Assembly (NCBI RefSeq): GCF_007120195.1 | Contig: NZ_SKOG01000042.1 | Location: 1 to 39,050, forward strand | Length of the DNA: 39,050 nt | Reading direction: 5' to 3' | Source: Aquisalimonas sp. | GTDB taxonomy: Bacteria; Pseudomonadota; Gammaproteobacteria; Nitrococcales; Aquisalimonadaceae | Shown here: positions 9,079 through 19,312 of the stretch, piece by piece | Layout of the letters: every line of letters begins with the position of its first letter | Position numbering within the stretch: the first letter of the stretch is position 1 | Made by a program: the position numbers and the translations under genes | The notes under the pieces: generated by a model | Database searches by the model: none | The model's input: the letters and a program-made list of their open reading frames with translations, nothing else | Told to the model about the DNA's origin: nothing

Positions 9079-9306
9079 TTACCCCCCGGCGGAGCGGAGC
9101 ACCACGTTGACCACCACGACCAAGATCACGATCAACAGCACCGTGAAGACGATGCCACCCACGATGTAGGGCATGGGGCTGCTGGTGGAGAAATCGCGTT
9201 TGCGCGCCGCATTGCTCTGGACTCCCAGAGCACCGGCAAGCACACTCTGCACCACCTGCCAGAGCGTCGGTTTGCGTTGTTGCTGATGCGGGTCCTGATC
9301 GGTCAT
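9079..9306 (-). CDS. DUF2970 family small membrane protein
   Basis: The product has 75 residues. The first part is polar (MTDQDPHQQQRKPTLWQVVQSVLAGALGVQ), ending in a short amphipathic stretch, and the C-terminal third is one strongly hydrophobic helix (YIVGGIVFTVLLIVILVVVVNVVL). This layout and the WQVVQSVLAGALGVQS motif match DUF2970, a family of unknown function widespread in Gammaproteobacteria. It converges on valS and lies 74 bp downstream of rimI on the same strand. Confidence 0.8.
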   Translation of the reverse strand: MTDQDPHQQQRKPTLWQVVQSVLAGALGVQSNAARKRDFSTSSPMPYIVGGIVFTVLLIVILVVVVNVVLRSAGG

Positions 9307-9380
9307 GACGCCTCCACTGTTGATCCCGCACGGCACATTAGCGTGCTACCTGGCTGGCGAACCGGCGCGCCCTGTTCGCG

Positions 9381-9890
9381 TCACGACGACGTGGTGTAGC
9401 CGAACCCGCCCGCGCCGCAGCCGAGATCCCGGGCGAGGATGAGCGCGTCCTCGCGGCGGCCGCCCTGGACCGGATAGTACTGCGGTCGCATCCCCACCTC
9501 ACAAAACCCGTTCTGCATGTAGAGCTCCACCGCGCGACGGTTGGATGGCCGTACTTCGAGAAACACCGTCGCCGCGCCCAGCCGCGCGGCATGATCCAGC
9601 GCCGCCCCTAACAGCGTTCGGCCATAGCCCTGGCCATGGCACTCCGGATCGACACAGATGTTGAGCACATGCCCTTCACCGGCTACCACCGACATCACCA
9701 AGTAGCCTCTGACCCGCCCGTCCGCGACCAGCACCCAGCAGCCATAACCGACACGCATGCAATCGCGGAAGACGGACGCCGTCCAAGGAAAATAATACGC
9801 GCTGCGCTCGATGGTCAGCACTTCGGGCAGATCATGCTCGCGCATCCGCCGCAGTTCGGCTACATCGGGGGTAGTGACCACCGCATTCAT
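9381..9890 (-). CDS. rimI: Ribosomal-protein-alanine N-acetyltransferase RimI
   Basis: The product has 169 residues. It shows the GNAT fold motifs: RRMREHDLPEVLTIERSAYYFPW at the N terminus, VAGEGHVLNICVDPECHGQGYGRTLL (motif A with the acetyl-CoA loop QGYGRTLL), and ATVFLEVRPSNRRAVELYMQNGF (motif B). The enzyme acetylates the N-terminal alanine of ribosomal protein bS18. The ATG overlaps the udg stop codon as ATGA, so the two are translationally coupled. rimI is more often beside tsaB; here tsaB is nearly 20 kb away. The C-terminal tail GCGAGGFGYTTSS is a little longer than usual. Confidence 0.88.
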   Translation of the reverse strand: MNAVVTTPDVAELRRMREHDLPEVLTIERSAYYFPWTASVFRDCMRVGYGCWVLVADGRVRGYLVMSVVAGEGHVLNICVDPECHGQGYGRTLLGAALDHAARLGAATVFLEVRPSNRRAVELYMQNGFCEVGMRPQYYPVQGGRREDALILARDLGCGAGGFGYTTSS

Positions 9891-10660
9891 GCTGTGCCCT
9901 CCCGCTCTGCTCGCTCCGGCAGAAGTTCGCGCAGGCGTTTGAGATCGTCCCAGGCCTTGGCCTTGTCCTGCGGCGTGCGCAGGAGATACGCCGGATGATA
10001 GCTCACCACGACCGGGATCGCGCGCTGTTGTAGTGTATGCACCTGCTGGCGGAGCGTGCGCAGCGGCCTGTCGGAGCCAAGAAGATTCTGCGCGGCAATG
10101 CGCCCGAGCGCCAGGATGACACTGGGCCGGACCAGCTCGATCTGCCGGGCCAGATAGGGGCGGCAGGCCTCCACCTCCTCCGCGCCCGGGTCTCGGTTTC
10201 GGGGGGGGCGGCACTTGAGCATGTTGGCGATGAACACCCGCTCGCGACTGTAACCCAAGGCGCGCAGCATGTTGTCCAGCAATTGCCCGGCCCGACCCAC
10301 GAACGGCTCGCCCTGGCGATCTTCTTCGGCGCCGGGCGCCTCGCCAACGACGAGTATATCCGCATCCCGCCGACCGACGCCGAATACGGTCTGGGTCCGG
10401 CTGTGGCACAGGGGACAGCGGGTGCATCCGGCCACGGACTGCGCGAGGCTTTGCCAGTCCATATGGGCGATGTCCGGCGCGCCGGGAGCATAGACGGCTG
10501 CCCCTTGTGCCTGCCGCGCATCGCCATCCCTTGCCTGCGCAACTCGGTCCGCCGGCGGCTCCAGCACCGCCGGCGGCGGATCGTCCCGACGCACCCAGAC
10601 ATCGATGCCCATCCGACGCAATAGCTGCTGGCGCCGTGAGCGTTCCTCGTCACCACTCAT
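9887..10660 (-). CDS. Uracil-DNA glycosylase, type 4 (Fe-S)
   Basis: The product has 257 residues. The N-terminal 75 residues are variable and Pro-rich, typical for this subfamily. The catalytic domain then shows the four cluster cysteines ([28 protein letters not shown]), the motif [20 protein letters not shown] that forms the uracil pocket, and [12 protein letters not shown] near the end with the catalytic His. It removes uracil from DNA and protects against cytosine deamination. It is coupled to rimI by a 4-bp overlap. A run of eight G on the plus strand (10201-10208) lies within the conserved [10 protein letters not shown] codons and is a possible slippage site, but the frame here is intact. 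Confidence 0.9.
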   Translation of the reverse strand: MSGDEERSRRQQLLRRMGIDVWVRRDDPPPAVLEPPADRVAQARDGDARQAQGAAVYAPGAPDIAHMDWQSLAQSVAGCTRCPLCHSRTQTVFGVGRRDADILVVGEAPGAEEDRQGEPFVGRAGQLLDNMLRALGYSRERVFIANMLKCRPPRNRDPGAEEVEACRPYLARQIELVRPSVILALGRIAAQNLLGSDRPLRTLRQQVHTLQQRAIPVVVSYHPAYLLRTPQDKAKAWDDLKRLRELLPERAEREGTA

Positions 10661-10742
10661 CGTCTCACCCGCGAATGCCGGCAATACGGCACATCAACAC
10701 GCGATCTGTCGTGCCGGACCCGGCGGGGCATCCAGTTTCCCC

Positions 10743-11510
10743 CTATCGCCCGCGCCGAACGGCTGTGCGCTGGCGACGCCGCCGCAGCACGGTCAGCGCC
10801 GGACCCGACGCGGCGTAGGCCAGGAAGCCCACGAACAGGACCACCGGCGGATGGATCGCGGCAAAGGCGATAATCACAACCAGCGCCACCAGAAAAATAA
10901 ATGGGACGCGGTAGCGGAAGTCGAATTCCTTGAAACTGTAATAGCGAAAGTTGCTCACCATCAACAGGCCCGCGGTCACGGTCGCCACGAGCGCCACCAC
11001 CTTTGCGACGCTGCCATCCAGACCCAGGGCCGCACCAGACCAGACCATGCTCGCAAGCGCTGCCGCCGCCGCGGGACTCGGCAACCCCTGGAAGTAACGC
11101 TTCTCGGCCACCCCCGCCTGGGTGTTGAACCGCGCCAGTCGCAGGGCCGCACAGGCCGCATACGTGAATGCGCCGAGCCAGCCCAGCTTGCTCCAGACCG
11201 TGCCTAAGCCCGCGAGATCGCCAAGCGCCCATTGATACATGACCAGCGCCGGCGCCAGACCGAAGCAGACCATGTCCGAGAGGCTGTCGAACTGGAGGCC
11301 GAAATCGCTCTGTGTGTTGGTCAGGCGGGCGACACGGCCGTCCAGCCCGTCCATGATCATGGCGATAAAAATGCCGATGGCCGCAAGATGGAAGTCGCCA
11401 TTGATGCCTGAGACGATGGCGAAAAAGCCGAAGAACAGCCCCGCCGTCGTGAATAGATTGGGCAGGAGATAAATGCCCCGCCGCCTCTTGGTCTGATGCT
11501 CTGCGGCCAT
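10743..11510 (-). CDS. pssA: CDP-diacylglycerol-serine O-phosphatidyltransferase PssA
   Basis: The product has 255 residues and is an integral membrane enzyme of the CDP-alcohol phosphatidyltransferase family. The catalytic signature is complete: DGLDGRVARL, then TNTQSDFGLQFDSLSD with its final Asp pair. YLLPNLFTTAGLFFGF precedes it, and about six further hydrophobic helices follow. It makes phosphatidylserine, the precursor of phosphatidylethanolamine. It has the type II (Bacillus-like) membrane architecture, not the E. coli peripheral type, as is common outside the Enterobacterales. It lies 129 bp after ilvC on the same strand, a frequent arrangement. Confidence 0.93.
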   Translation of the reverse strand: MAAEHQTKRRRGIYLLPNLFTTAGLFFGFFAIVSGINGDFHLAAIGIFIAMIMDGLDGRVARLTNTQSDFGLQFDSLSDMVCFGLAPALVMYQWALGDLAGLGTVWSKLGWLGAFTYAACAALRLARFNTQAGVAEKRYFQGLPSPAAAAALASMVWSGAALGLDGSVAKVVALVATVTAGLLMVSNFRYYSFKEFDFRYRVPFIFLVALVVIIAFAAIHPPVVLFVGFLAYAASGPALTVLRRRRQRTAVRRGR

Positions 11511-11595
11511 GCCGGGTTGATCCGCTCAGTTGGGCAAAACTCTTTCAGAGAACCCAGACGTTAGCATAACTGGCCCGGGGCTGGCCGACCGGGCA

Positions 11596-11630
11596 GAGCA
11601 CCGGCGCCGCGCAGGAGCGCACCGGTGCTC
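11596..11630 (-). terminator. Hairpin downstream of ilvC
   Basis: GAGCACCGG (11596-11604) pairs with CCGGTGCTC (11622-11630), a 9-bp GC-rich stem with a 17-nt loop, 10 bp after the ilvC stop. There is no T tract, so it could be a weak terminator or an mRNA-stabilising end rather than a strong intrinsic terminator. Confidence 0.45.
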
Positions 11631-11639
11631 GGGTTAGAG

Positions 11640-12722
<1,083 letters not shown>

Positions 12723-13217
12723 TCAGACCCGCAAATGCTTTTCGCCCCGTGAGATGCCGATCACCCCGGAACGTACGACTTCGAGAATCGTGCTGTGGCC
12801 AAGCGTCTCGATGAAGGCATCGAGCTTCTGGCTGTTTCCGGTCAACTCCACTGTGTAGACCCGCTCGGTCACGTCCAGGATCCTGCCGCGGAATATATCG
12901 CTGAGCCGCTTGATCTCCTCACGCGAGTCACCCGTGGACGCCGCCACCTTCACCAGCATCATCTCACGCTCGATGTGGCTGCCTTCGGTCATATCCATGA
13001 CCTTGACGATGTCAAGCAGCTTATTAAGCTGCTTGATGATCTGCTCGATGATGCTGTCGTCACCGATCGTCACCAGGGTCATGCGCGAAAGTGTGGGGTC
13101 GTCGGTAGGCGCCACCGTCAGGCATTCGATATTGTAGCCTCGAGCAGAAAAAAGACCCGCGACCCGGGACAGAGCACCGAACTCGTTTTCGACCAGGATG
13201 GAAATAATGTGCCGCAT
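12723..13217 (-). CDS. ilvN: Acetolactate synthase small (regulatory) subunit
   Basis: The product has 164 residues, matching IlvH/IlvN of the 160-residue type. The N-terminal ACT domain MRHIISILVENEFGALSRV then GLFSARGYNIECLTVAP binds valine and gives feedback control. The C-terminal domain runs through IFRGRILDVTERVYTVELTG to SGVIGISRGEKHLRV. It activates the large catalytic subunit. The large-subunit gene, which normally ends directly upstream, is absent: 13218-13532 codes for nothing similar and the next gene runs the other way. The ATG at 13217 has only a weak ribosome site (CTGGA). Confidence 0.95.
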   Translation of the reverse strand: MRHIISILVENEFGALSRVAGLFSARGYNIECLTVAPTDDPTLSRMTLVTIGDDSIIEQIIKQLNKLLDIVKVMDMTEGSHIEREMMLVKVAASTGDSREEIKRLSDIFRGRILDVTERVYTVELTGNSQKLDAFIETLGHSTILEVVRSGVIGISRGEKHLRV

Positions 13218-13532
13218 AGATCCAGGAATCCGTCCAGCGTTCTTAACCGCAAGGCCTGAGAGCCCGCAACGGATCCATGATCGGGCCAAGGCACCCGGCG
13301 GCAATAAGATACGCATGAGAAACCGCCCATCGGAAGCAACCAACACGCGAGCCCCGCAGGCTGGCGGTCGTTCCGCTACTTCCCAAGCGGGCTAGTGAAA
13401 GGTGGCAAAATTACTGTGGATGGCCAGGAACGTCAAGGCAGTACGTTGCGGCCCAGGCCGCGCACCCAGTGCGGAACCGGCCGCGAGCGGGCCGTACGCT
13501 GAATGCCGTTATATCAGGGAGTCGATCTAACC
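13218..13532. other. Intergenic region between ilvN and the DUF4124 gene
   Basis: This 315-bp divergent region holds no gene I can support. It is where the large acetolactate synthase subunit gene would be expected; neither its C-terminal codons nor any ThDP motif is visible on either strand. Promoters for ilvNC and the DUF4124 gene should be here; no clear -35/-10 pair stands out. Confidence 0.5.
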
Positions 13533-13964
13533 ATGAACAAACTACTCGCCGCTGCACTCGGTGCATTACTCGCCGCGCCGGCGCTCGCTGACATTTACAC
13601 GTGGAAAGACGCCGACGGGCAGGTTCACTTCGGTGAGACTCCGCCGGCGGGCGTGGCCGCCGAACGGCTGGATCCCCGCCCCGGAGCCGCCTCGTCCCCC
13701 GGCGAGGCGTCAACGAGCGAAGCGGAGGTGGAGTCCGAGGGCAATAAACAGGCTGACGACGCCCAGCCGAGCGCAACCGACGCTGCGCAGCAGGACGCGG
13801 CCCTTGCGGAGGCTTGCGACAACGCCCGCCAGAATGTCGATGTCCTCTCCGACGAATCGGTGCGCCGTGTTCGCGAGGACGGCGGTGAGTCGCGGGTGCT
13901 CGAGCCGGAAGAGCGCGAAGAGCGGCTGGCCGAGGCCGAGGCGTTCATCGATGCGCACTGCTAA
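13533..13964 (+). CDS. Exported DUF4124 domain protein
   Basis: The product has 143 residues. MNKLLAAALGALLAAPALA is a typical Sec signal peptide, with cleavage expected after ALA. The DUF4124 motif IYTWKDADGQVHFGETPP follows directly. The middle is acidic and low in complexity (Ser, Glu, Ala, Gln), and the C-terminal part has two cysteines (EACDNARQNVDVL and the final DAHC) that may form a disulfide. Family members are small periplasmic proteins of unknown function. ATG 13533 is chosen for the signal peptide. Confidence 0.8.
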   Translation: MNKLLAAALGALLAAPALADIYTWKDADGQVHFGETPPAGVAAERLDPRPGAASSPGEASTSEAEVESEGNKQADDAQPSATDAAQQDAALAEACDNARQNVDVLSDESVRRVREDGGESRVLEPEEREERLAEAEAFIDAHC

Positions 13965-14158
13965 GCAAGCGTGGCTCGAGAGCACATGGCTCAACGGGGC
14001 GCCCCAATGGCGCCGTAGCGAGGCCCCGTTTGCGATCAGTTGCCTTAGCCCGTGGCGAGTGTGGCACCGGTCTCGCTCCTGGCGTGCCGCTAGGGTAATC
14101 TGTGCGCCCCGGCTGGCTCCGGCGCTCATCCATCCGCAACAAGGAACCTGATCTGCCG

Positions 14159-15868
14159 ATGCGACTCTCGCGATTCCCCCTTTCGACCACCAAGGAAACC
14201 CCGGCAGACGCCGAAATCGTCAGTCACCAACTCATGCTGCGTGCGGGCATGATCCGCAAGCTCGCGGCAGGCCTCTACACGTGGATGCCGCTGGGCCTTC
14301 GGGTGCTGCGGCGGGTCGAGGCCATCGTGCGTGAGGAAATGAATCGCAGCGGCGCTGTGGAACTGCTGATGCCGGCGGTTCAACCCGGGGAACTTTGGCA
14401 AGAGACAGGCCGCTGGAGCGCGTTCGGCCCCCTGTTGCTGCGCTTTCAGGACCGCCACGAGCGCGATTTCTGCTACGGCCCCACCCATGAGGAAGTGATT
14501 ACGGACCTGGTGCGGCGTGAGATCCGCAGTTACAAGCAGCTTCCGGTGAACCTCTATCAGATCCAGACCAAGTTCCGGGACGAAACCCGACCGCGTTTCG
14601 GCGTTATGCGCGCCCGGGAATTCCTGATGAAGGACGCCTATTCGTTTCATGTCAACGAGACCTCCCTGGCGGCGACCTACCAGGTCATGTACGACGCCTA
14701 CAACCGGATCTTTACCCGCACCGGGCTCTCCTTCCGCGCCGTGCAGGCGGATTCCGGCGCCATCGGCGGCAGCATCTCCCATGAGTTCCACGTCCTGGCG
14801 GACTCGGGGGAAGATGCCATCGTCTTCTCCGACGGCAGCGATTACGCCGCCAACGTGGAACTCGCACCCACCCTGCCCCCGGAGTCGCCCCGCCCCGCTC
14901 CCAGTGCACAGATGGCCGTCGTCGATACCCCTGGCGTACACACCATGGGCGAGCTGGCGGCTTGCCTCGACATACCGGTGGCGCGCTGCCTCAAGACCCT
15001 GCTCGTCCGCGGCAAGGAGTCACCGGTCGTGGCACTTTTGCTGCGCGGCGACCACAGCCTCAACGAACTCAAGGCCGAGAAACACCCCGCGGTTGCCGCA
15101 CCGCTGACCCTCGCCGATGAGTCCACCATTCGCGAGGTTGCGGGCTGCGGCGCCGGTTCCGTCGGCCCCGTGGGTCTGGATGTTCCATTGATTGCCGACC
15201 ATGCCGCAGTGGTGATGGCGGATTTTGTCTGTGGCGCCAATCGGAGTGGTCAGCACCTCACCGGTGTGAACTGGACACGGGACCTGCCGGAGCCCCTGTC
15301 AGCGGACCTGCGTGATGCCGGGGCCGGCGACCCGAGCCCGGATGGTCGCGGCCGGCTGCGTGTCGCCCGGGGCATCGAGGTGGGTCATATTTTCCAACTC
15401 GGCACCAAGTATAGCGAGGCCATGGACGCGACCATCCTGGATGAGCACGGCGCCAGCCAGCCTGTCCACATGGGCTGCTACGGCATCGGCGTCTCGCGCA
15501 TCGTGGCCGCGGCCATCGAGCAGAACCACGATGCCAATGGCATGATCTGGCCCGAGGCCATCGCCCCGTTCCAGGTCGCCGTTGTCGGCATCAACATGCA
15601 GAGATCCCCGTGCGTGCGCGAGGCCGCCGAACGTATCTACCAGGCACTGCTCGACGCCGGGATGGACGCCCTGCTGGACGATCGGGACGCCCGTCCCGGC
15701 GTCAAGTTCGCGGACATCGAACTCATCGGCATCCCCCATCGCATCGCCATTGGCGAGCGCGGGCTGGAGCGAGGCACCGTCGAGTACCGGGGGCGCAGGG
15801 ACACGGAGAATCAGGACATTGGCGTCGATGATGTGGTGGAGCACGTGCGCGCCGCGATGGGGCGCTGA
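14159..15868 (+). CDS. proS: Prolyl-tRNA synthetase ProS
   Basis: The product has 569 residues, the bacterial type with an editing insertion. The start ATG 14159 gives [20 protein letters not shown], the standard beginning, with AAGGAAC upstream. Class II motif 2 appears as [20 protein letters not shown] and motif 3 as [20 protein letters not shown]. Between them, about residues 230-380, lies the YbaK-like INS domain ([34 protein letters not shown]), which clears Ala-tRNAPro. The anticodon-binding domain closes the protein ([20 protein letters not shown]). It is cytoplasmic and runs straight into the lytic transglycosylase gene 31 bp downstream. Confidence 0.96.
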   Translation: MRLSRFPLSTTKETPADAEIVSHQLMLRAGMIRKLAAGLYTWMPLGLRVLRRVEAIVREEMNRSGAVELLMPAVQPGELWQETGRWSAFGPLLLRFQDRHERDFCYGPTHEEVITDLVRREIRSYKQLPVNLYQIQTKFRDETRPRFGVMRAREFLMKDAYSFHVNETSLAATYQVMYDAYNRIFTRTGLSFRAVQADSGAIGGSISHEFHVLADSGEDAIVFSDGSDYAANVELAPTLPPESPRPAPSAQMAVVDTPGVHTMGELAACLDIPVARCLKTLLVRGKESPVVALLLRGDHSLNELKAEKHPAVAAPLTLADESTIREVAGCGAGSVGPVGLDVPLIADHAAVVMADFVCGANRSGQHLTGVNWTRDLPEPLSADLRDAGAGDPSPDGRGRLRVARGIEVGHIFQLGTKYSEAMDATILDEHGASQPVHMGCYGIGVSRIVAAAIEQNHDANGMIWPEAIAPFQVAVVGINMQRSPCVREAAERIYQALLDAGMDALLDDRDARPGVKFADIELIGIPHRIAIGERGLERGTVEYRGRRDTENQDIGVDDVVEHVRAAMGR

Positions 15869-15899
15869 GGCTGGGCGCCGCGCGTCAGGGCTGGCGGCC

Positions 15900-16469
15900 T
15901 TGCGCTGGGCAATTGCGGCCATGCTACTGCTCTGCTTGAGCCTCGCGAACGCCGCCGCTCAGGAGCGCCAGCCGGCCAGTGCGGAGCTGCGCGAGCGGCT
16001 GATGGATGCCGTCGAGCGGTCGCAGAGTTTCGAGAATCGGTTCGTGGCCCAGGTGTGGCTCATGGATATGAGCCAACGACTCGCCCAGCGCATCCCCGAC
16101 GACCAGAGGCGGCTGGATCTTCTGCGCATGGTTCACTTCGAGGCGGCGCAGGCGCAACTGGAACCTGAGCTGGTGCTCGCCGTCATCGAGGTGGAGAGTA
16201 ACTTCAACCGCTTCGCCATCTCATCGGCAGGCGCCCGCGGCCTGATGCAGATCATGCCCTTCTGGCTGCATGAAATCGGCCGCCCGGACGATAACCTGTT
16301 CGACGTGCAGACAAATCTGCGTTTCGGTACCACGATCCTGCGGCACTATCTGGACAAGGAAAACGGCGGACTCACCCGCGCTCTCGCCCGTTACAATGGC
16401 AGTCTCGGCCAGACGTGGTACGCCGAACGCGTCTACAACGCCATGGAACAGCGCTGGTATCCGCATTAG
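15900..16469 (+). CDS. Lytic transglycosylase, SLT domain (family 1)
   Basis: The product has 189 residues from TTG 15900, which gives a complete Sec signal (M)RWAIAAMLLLCLSLANAAA; ATG 15921 would remove the charged N-terminal region. The SLT domain follows: LEPELVLAVIEVESNF with the catalytic Glu, SSAGARGLMQIMPFW, LFDVQTNLRFGTTILRHYLD, and ALARYNGSLG. Such enzymes cleave the glycan strand of peptidoglycan in the periplasm, forming 1,6-anhydro-muramic ends. The protein has little beyond the catalytic domain. It lies 31 bp after proS. The ribosome site is weak for either start, so the start is tentative. Confidence 0.85.
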   Translation: MRWAIAAMLLLCLSLANAAAQERQPASAELRERLMDAVERSQSFENRFVAQVWLMDMSQRLAQRIPDDQRRLDLLRMVHFEAAQAQLEPELVLAVIEVESNFNRFAISSAGARGLMQIMPFWLHEIGRPDDNLFDVQTNLRFGTTILRHYLDKENGGLTRALARYNGSLGQTWYAERVYNAMEQRWYPH

Positions 16470-16586
16470 CTGCCCCGCACCTGCCGACTCCCGGAGTCGC
16501 ATGCTGCCGGATCCCAACAACCCGCATCCGGCGGCAATGCCAGTGGGCGGGACAGGCGGTACGGGACGTCAACCAGAGGACGCGTG

Positions 16587-17438
16587 ATGGTCAATGTACT
16601 CATCGCAGGCTGCGGCGATCTTGGCAGCGGTGTCGGCACACGGCTCGCGGCTGCAGGACACAGGGTGTGGGGCTTGCGGCGTCAGCCGGAACGCATCCCC
16701 GAGCCCATCCGGCCACTGCGGGGCGATTTCTCACAAGCGGGTGGACTGCCGAACTTGCCCGAGGCGCTCGACACCCTCTATTTCATTGCCACGCCCGGTC
16801 GGTTCGAGGATGCGACCTACCGGCTCGCCTTCGTGGACGGCCTGCGTCACCTGCTCGCGCAGCTCGACGCCCAGCAACTCTCCCCGCGCCGGGTCATCAT
16901 GGTCTCAAGTACCGCAGTCTACGGGATCACCGACGGCAGCTGGGTGGACGAGACCACGCCAACGGAGCCCGGCGGCTTTTCCGGGAAACGCCTGCTGGAG
17001 GCAGAAACCCTGCTCAGCCAAAGCCGGCACCCGGGTGTTGTCATCCGCTTCGGGGGCATCTACGGCCCGGGACGCAACCGCATGCTGCGTAAGGTCCGCA
17101 ACGGCGAGCCCGTCGTGGCCGAGCCGCCCCAGTACACCAACCGCATTCACCGGGACGACTGCGTGGGCGCCTTGGTACACCTGTTCCACGTGGCCGAGCC
17201 CGCTTCGGTCTATCTGGGCGTCGACTCCCACCCATGCACCCAGGTGGAACTCGTGGACTGGCTGGCCGAGCGTCTGGGCCTACCCCGGCCGCCGCGCACG
17301 CAAGGCTCCGCCGGTGGCGTTCGCGCCAGCAATAAGCGGTGCCACAACAACCGGTTGCTCGCGAGCGGTTACGCGTTCCAGTACCCGGATTACCGGGCGG
17401 GGTACGAGGCGATGCTCGCCGCGAGCGCCCCGGATTAA
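16587..17438 (+). CDS. NAD(P)-dependent epimerase/SDR protein (YeeZ-like)
   Basis: The product has 283 residues from ATG 16587 (GTG 16584 is directly before it; AGAGGA is 6 bp upstream of the ATG). It shows an extended-SDR Rossmann start, VNVLIAGCGDLGSGVGTRL, an SST motif in VIMVSSTAVYGITDGSWVDE, GKRLLEAETLL in place of a strict YxxxK, and GGIYGPGRNRML, typical of atypical SDRs such as E. coli YeeZ. The C-terminal part VRASNKRCHNNRL fits the same group. Substrate and physiological role are unknown. It converges on mrp, and the stop codons overlap by 3 bp. Confidence 0.82.
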   Translation: MVNVLIAGCGDLGSGVGTRLAAAGHRVWGLRRQPERIPEPIRPLRGDFSQAGGLPNLPEALDTLYFIATPGRFEDATYRLAFVDGLRHLLAQLDAQQLSPRRVIMVSSTAVYGITDGSWVDETTPTEPGGFSGKRLLEAETLLSQSRHPGVVIRFGGIYGPGRNRMLRKVRNGEPVVAEPPQYTNRIHRDDCVGALVHLFHVAEPASVYLGVDSHPCTQVELVDWLAERLGLPRPPRTQGSAGGVRASNKRCHNNRLLASGYAFQYPDYRAGYEAMLAASAPD

Positions 17439-18529
17439 CTGCTCTTGTTGACCACAATCTTCGGGAAGCGGCTGCCTCGCTCTGTGGACTGCTGGGAGAG
17501 CTTCGCGCCGATGCGCCTTGCCATCTCCCGGTACGACTCCGCCGTCGGCGTGTCCGGCTCAGAGATCACCGTGGGCTTGCCGCCGTCCGCCTGCTCTCGG
17601 ATATGCATGGACAGCGGCAGGGAACCAAGCAGGTCCACCTCGTACTGCTCCGCGATCCGGTTGCCGCCCCCGGACCCGAAGATGTGCTCTTCGTGGCCGC
17701 ACTGGCTGCAAATGTGCGTACTCATGTTCTCCACGATGCCCAGCACTGGCACGTTCACCTTCTCGAACATGCGCAGACCCTTGCGGGCGTCCAGCAGGGC
17801 GATGTCCTGCGGTGTGGTGACAATCACCGCCCCACTCACCGGCACTTTCTGCGAGAGCGTGAGCTGGATGTCGCCGGTGCCGGGCGGCATATCCACCACC
17901 AGATAGTCCAGGTCCTGCCAGTTGGTATCCCGCAACAACTGCTCCAGCGCCTGGGTCACCATGGGACCGCGCCAGACCATTGGCGTTTCCTCGTCGATGA
18001 GAAACCCCGAGGACATGACCTGCACGCCGTAGTTCTGCAACGGCTCCAGCTTCTTGCCATCATGGGAGTCCGGTTTGCCGGCAATGCCCATCATGCGCGG
18101 CACGCTCGGGCCGTAGATATCGGCGTCGAGGACGCCCACGCGCGCCCCTTCCGTAGCCAGCGCCAGCGCCAGATTCACAGCCGTTGTCGACTTACCCACG
18201 CCGCCCTTGCCGGAGGCCACGGCGACGATGTTTTTCACGCCCTGCACCAGCGAGGTATTGCTCTGGACCATATAGGACTCGATGCGCGTCGCGATACTAA
18301 CCTGGACCTCGTCGACACCCTCCAGGCCCAGCACAGTCTCCTGCACGGCCTGGCGCAGCCCCGCCTCCCAGCGCTTGGCGGGAAACCCGAGGACCAGATC
18401 GATGGCAACTTTGCTGCCGGTGATGCGAATATCCTCGATGCACCGCGCCGCAACCAGGTCCTTCCCCAGGTGCGGTTCGGTGTACTCCTGTAGCCGGGCT
18501 TGCACGTCCGTGCGGCTCAGCTCGCTCAT
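17435..18529 (-). CDS. apbC: Iron-sulfur cluster carrier Mrp/ApbC
   Basis: The product has 364 residues. Residues 1-90 form a MIP18/DUF59 domain (VQARLQEYTEPHLGKDLV). The deviant Walker A is at 107-114 (GKGGVGKS), followed by LDADIYGPSVPRMMGI, and DYLVVDMPPGTGD is the switch region. The CxxC pair Cys274/Cys277 (STHICSQCGHE) binds a bridging [4Fe-4S] cluster at the dimer interface. The protein carries Fe-S clusters to apo-targets in the cytoplasm. The gene is divergent from the ankyrin gene, with about 100 bp for both promoters. Confidence 0.95.
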   Translation of the reverse strand: MSELSRTDVQARLQEYTEPHLGKDLVAARCIEDIRITGSKVAIDLVLGFPAKRWEAGLRQAVQETVLGLEGVDEVQVSIATRIESYMVQSNTSLVQGVKNIVAVASGKGGVGKSTTAVNLALALATEGARVGVLDADIYGPSVPRMMGIAGKPDSHDGKKLEPLQNYGVQVMSSGFLIDEETPMVWRGPMVTQALEQLLRDTNWQDLDYLVVDMPPGTGDIQLTLSQKVPVSGAVIVTTPQDIALLDARKGLRMFEKVNVPVLGIVENMSTHICSQCGHEEHIFGSGGGNRIAEQYEVDLLGSLPLSMHIREQADGGKPTVISEPDTPTAESYREMARRIGAKLSQQSTERGSRFPKIVVNKSS

Positions 18530-18631
18530 AGCAACCTCCGACGCGCCCGCGCGGGTTTAGGCTTGCATTCCCGCGACAGGTGTTATTTGCTTGGGATCAA
18601 CGCATCCGCTCAAAGACGGGAAGCTCGACTC

Positions 18632-19312
18632 ATGATACCGCAACGTTGGCGTGTCTTGGCGATTCCATTGCTCCTGCTGACCCTCCCCGCGTGGACGCTG
18701 GCCCACCACGAGGGCCCCGCCGAGCGGCGGGAATCCCTAATCGACGCCGTGCGCGCGGGTGACATGCAGACCACCACAGAGCTCCTCGAGGCGGGGGTAT
18801 GCGTGGATGCCGCAACCGCCGATGGCCAGGGTGCCGGGAAAACCGCGCTCATGTGGGCGGCTGAAGGGGGCGAGACCGCTCTTGTGGAGAAGCTCCTGAA
18901 CGCCGGCGCCGGGGTCGACGCGCAGAACGCCAAGGGTGGGACCGCTCTGATGTTCGCCGCTGTCAATGGACACACAGAGATTGTAGCGATGCTGGTGGAC
19001 GCCGGCGCTGACCCCAACCACACGGTTCGCCACGGGTGGAATCCCCTTTTGCTGGCGGCAGCAAAAGGGTTTGACGACACCGTGACGACACTGGTGGAAC
19101 TCGGTGCGGACAAGGATACCCGCGATGTGTATGGGTGGACGCCGCTGATGCGCGCCGCGGAGCGCGGCGATCGGGAGATGGTCCGCACCCTCCTCGATCT
19201 GGGCGCGGACGCAAAGGCCAAGGATAAGGCCGGGAATTCGGTGGTCGCTATTGCCCGGCAGAGCGGCTCTGAAGATGTCATCGATCTGCTGCGCAGGGCA
19301 CAGCGCGGCTAA
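18632..19312 (+). CDS. Exported ankyrin-repeat protein
   Basis: The product has 226 residues from ATG 18632. IPQRWRVLAIPLLLLTLPAW followed by TLA is a Sec signal peptide. The mature protein is made of about six ankyrin repeats from residue 33 on (SLIDAVRAGDMQTTTELLEA, KTALMWAAEGGETALVEKLL, TALMFAAVNGHTEIVAMLVD, NPLLLAAAKGFDDTVTTLVE, TPLMRAAERGDREMVRTLLD and a degenerate last one). It is probably a periplasmic protein-binding scaffold. Periplasmic ankyrin proteins are sometimes tied to oxidative-stress enzymes (for example catalase partners), and sodC lies close by; that link is only suggestive. It converges on the Rieske-like gene with a 4-bp overlap. Confidence 0.85.
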   Translation: MIPQRWRVLAIPLLLLTLPAWTLAHHEGPAERRESLIDAVRAGDMQTTTELLEAGVCVDAATADGQGAGKTALMWAAEGGETALVEKLLNAGAGVDAQNAKGGTALMFAAVNGHTEIVAMLVDAGADPNHTVRHGWNPLLLAAAKGFDDTVTTLVELGADKDTRDVYGWTPLMRAAERGDREMVRTLLDLGADAKAKDKAGNSVVAIARQSGSEDVIDLLRRAQRG

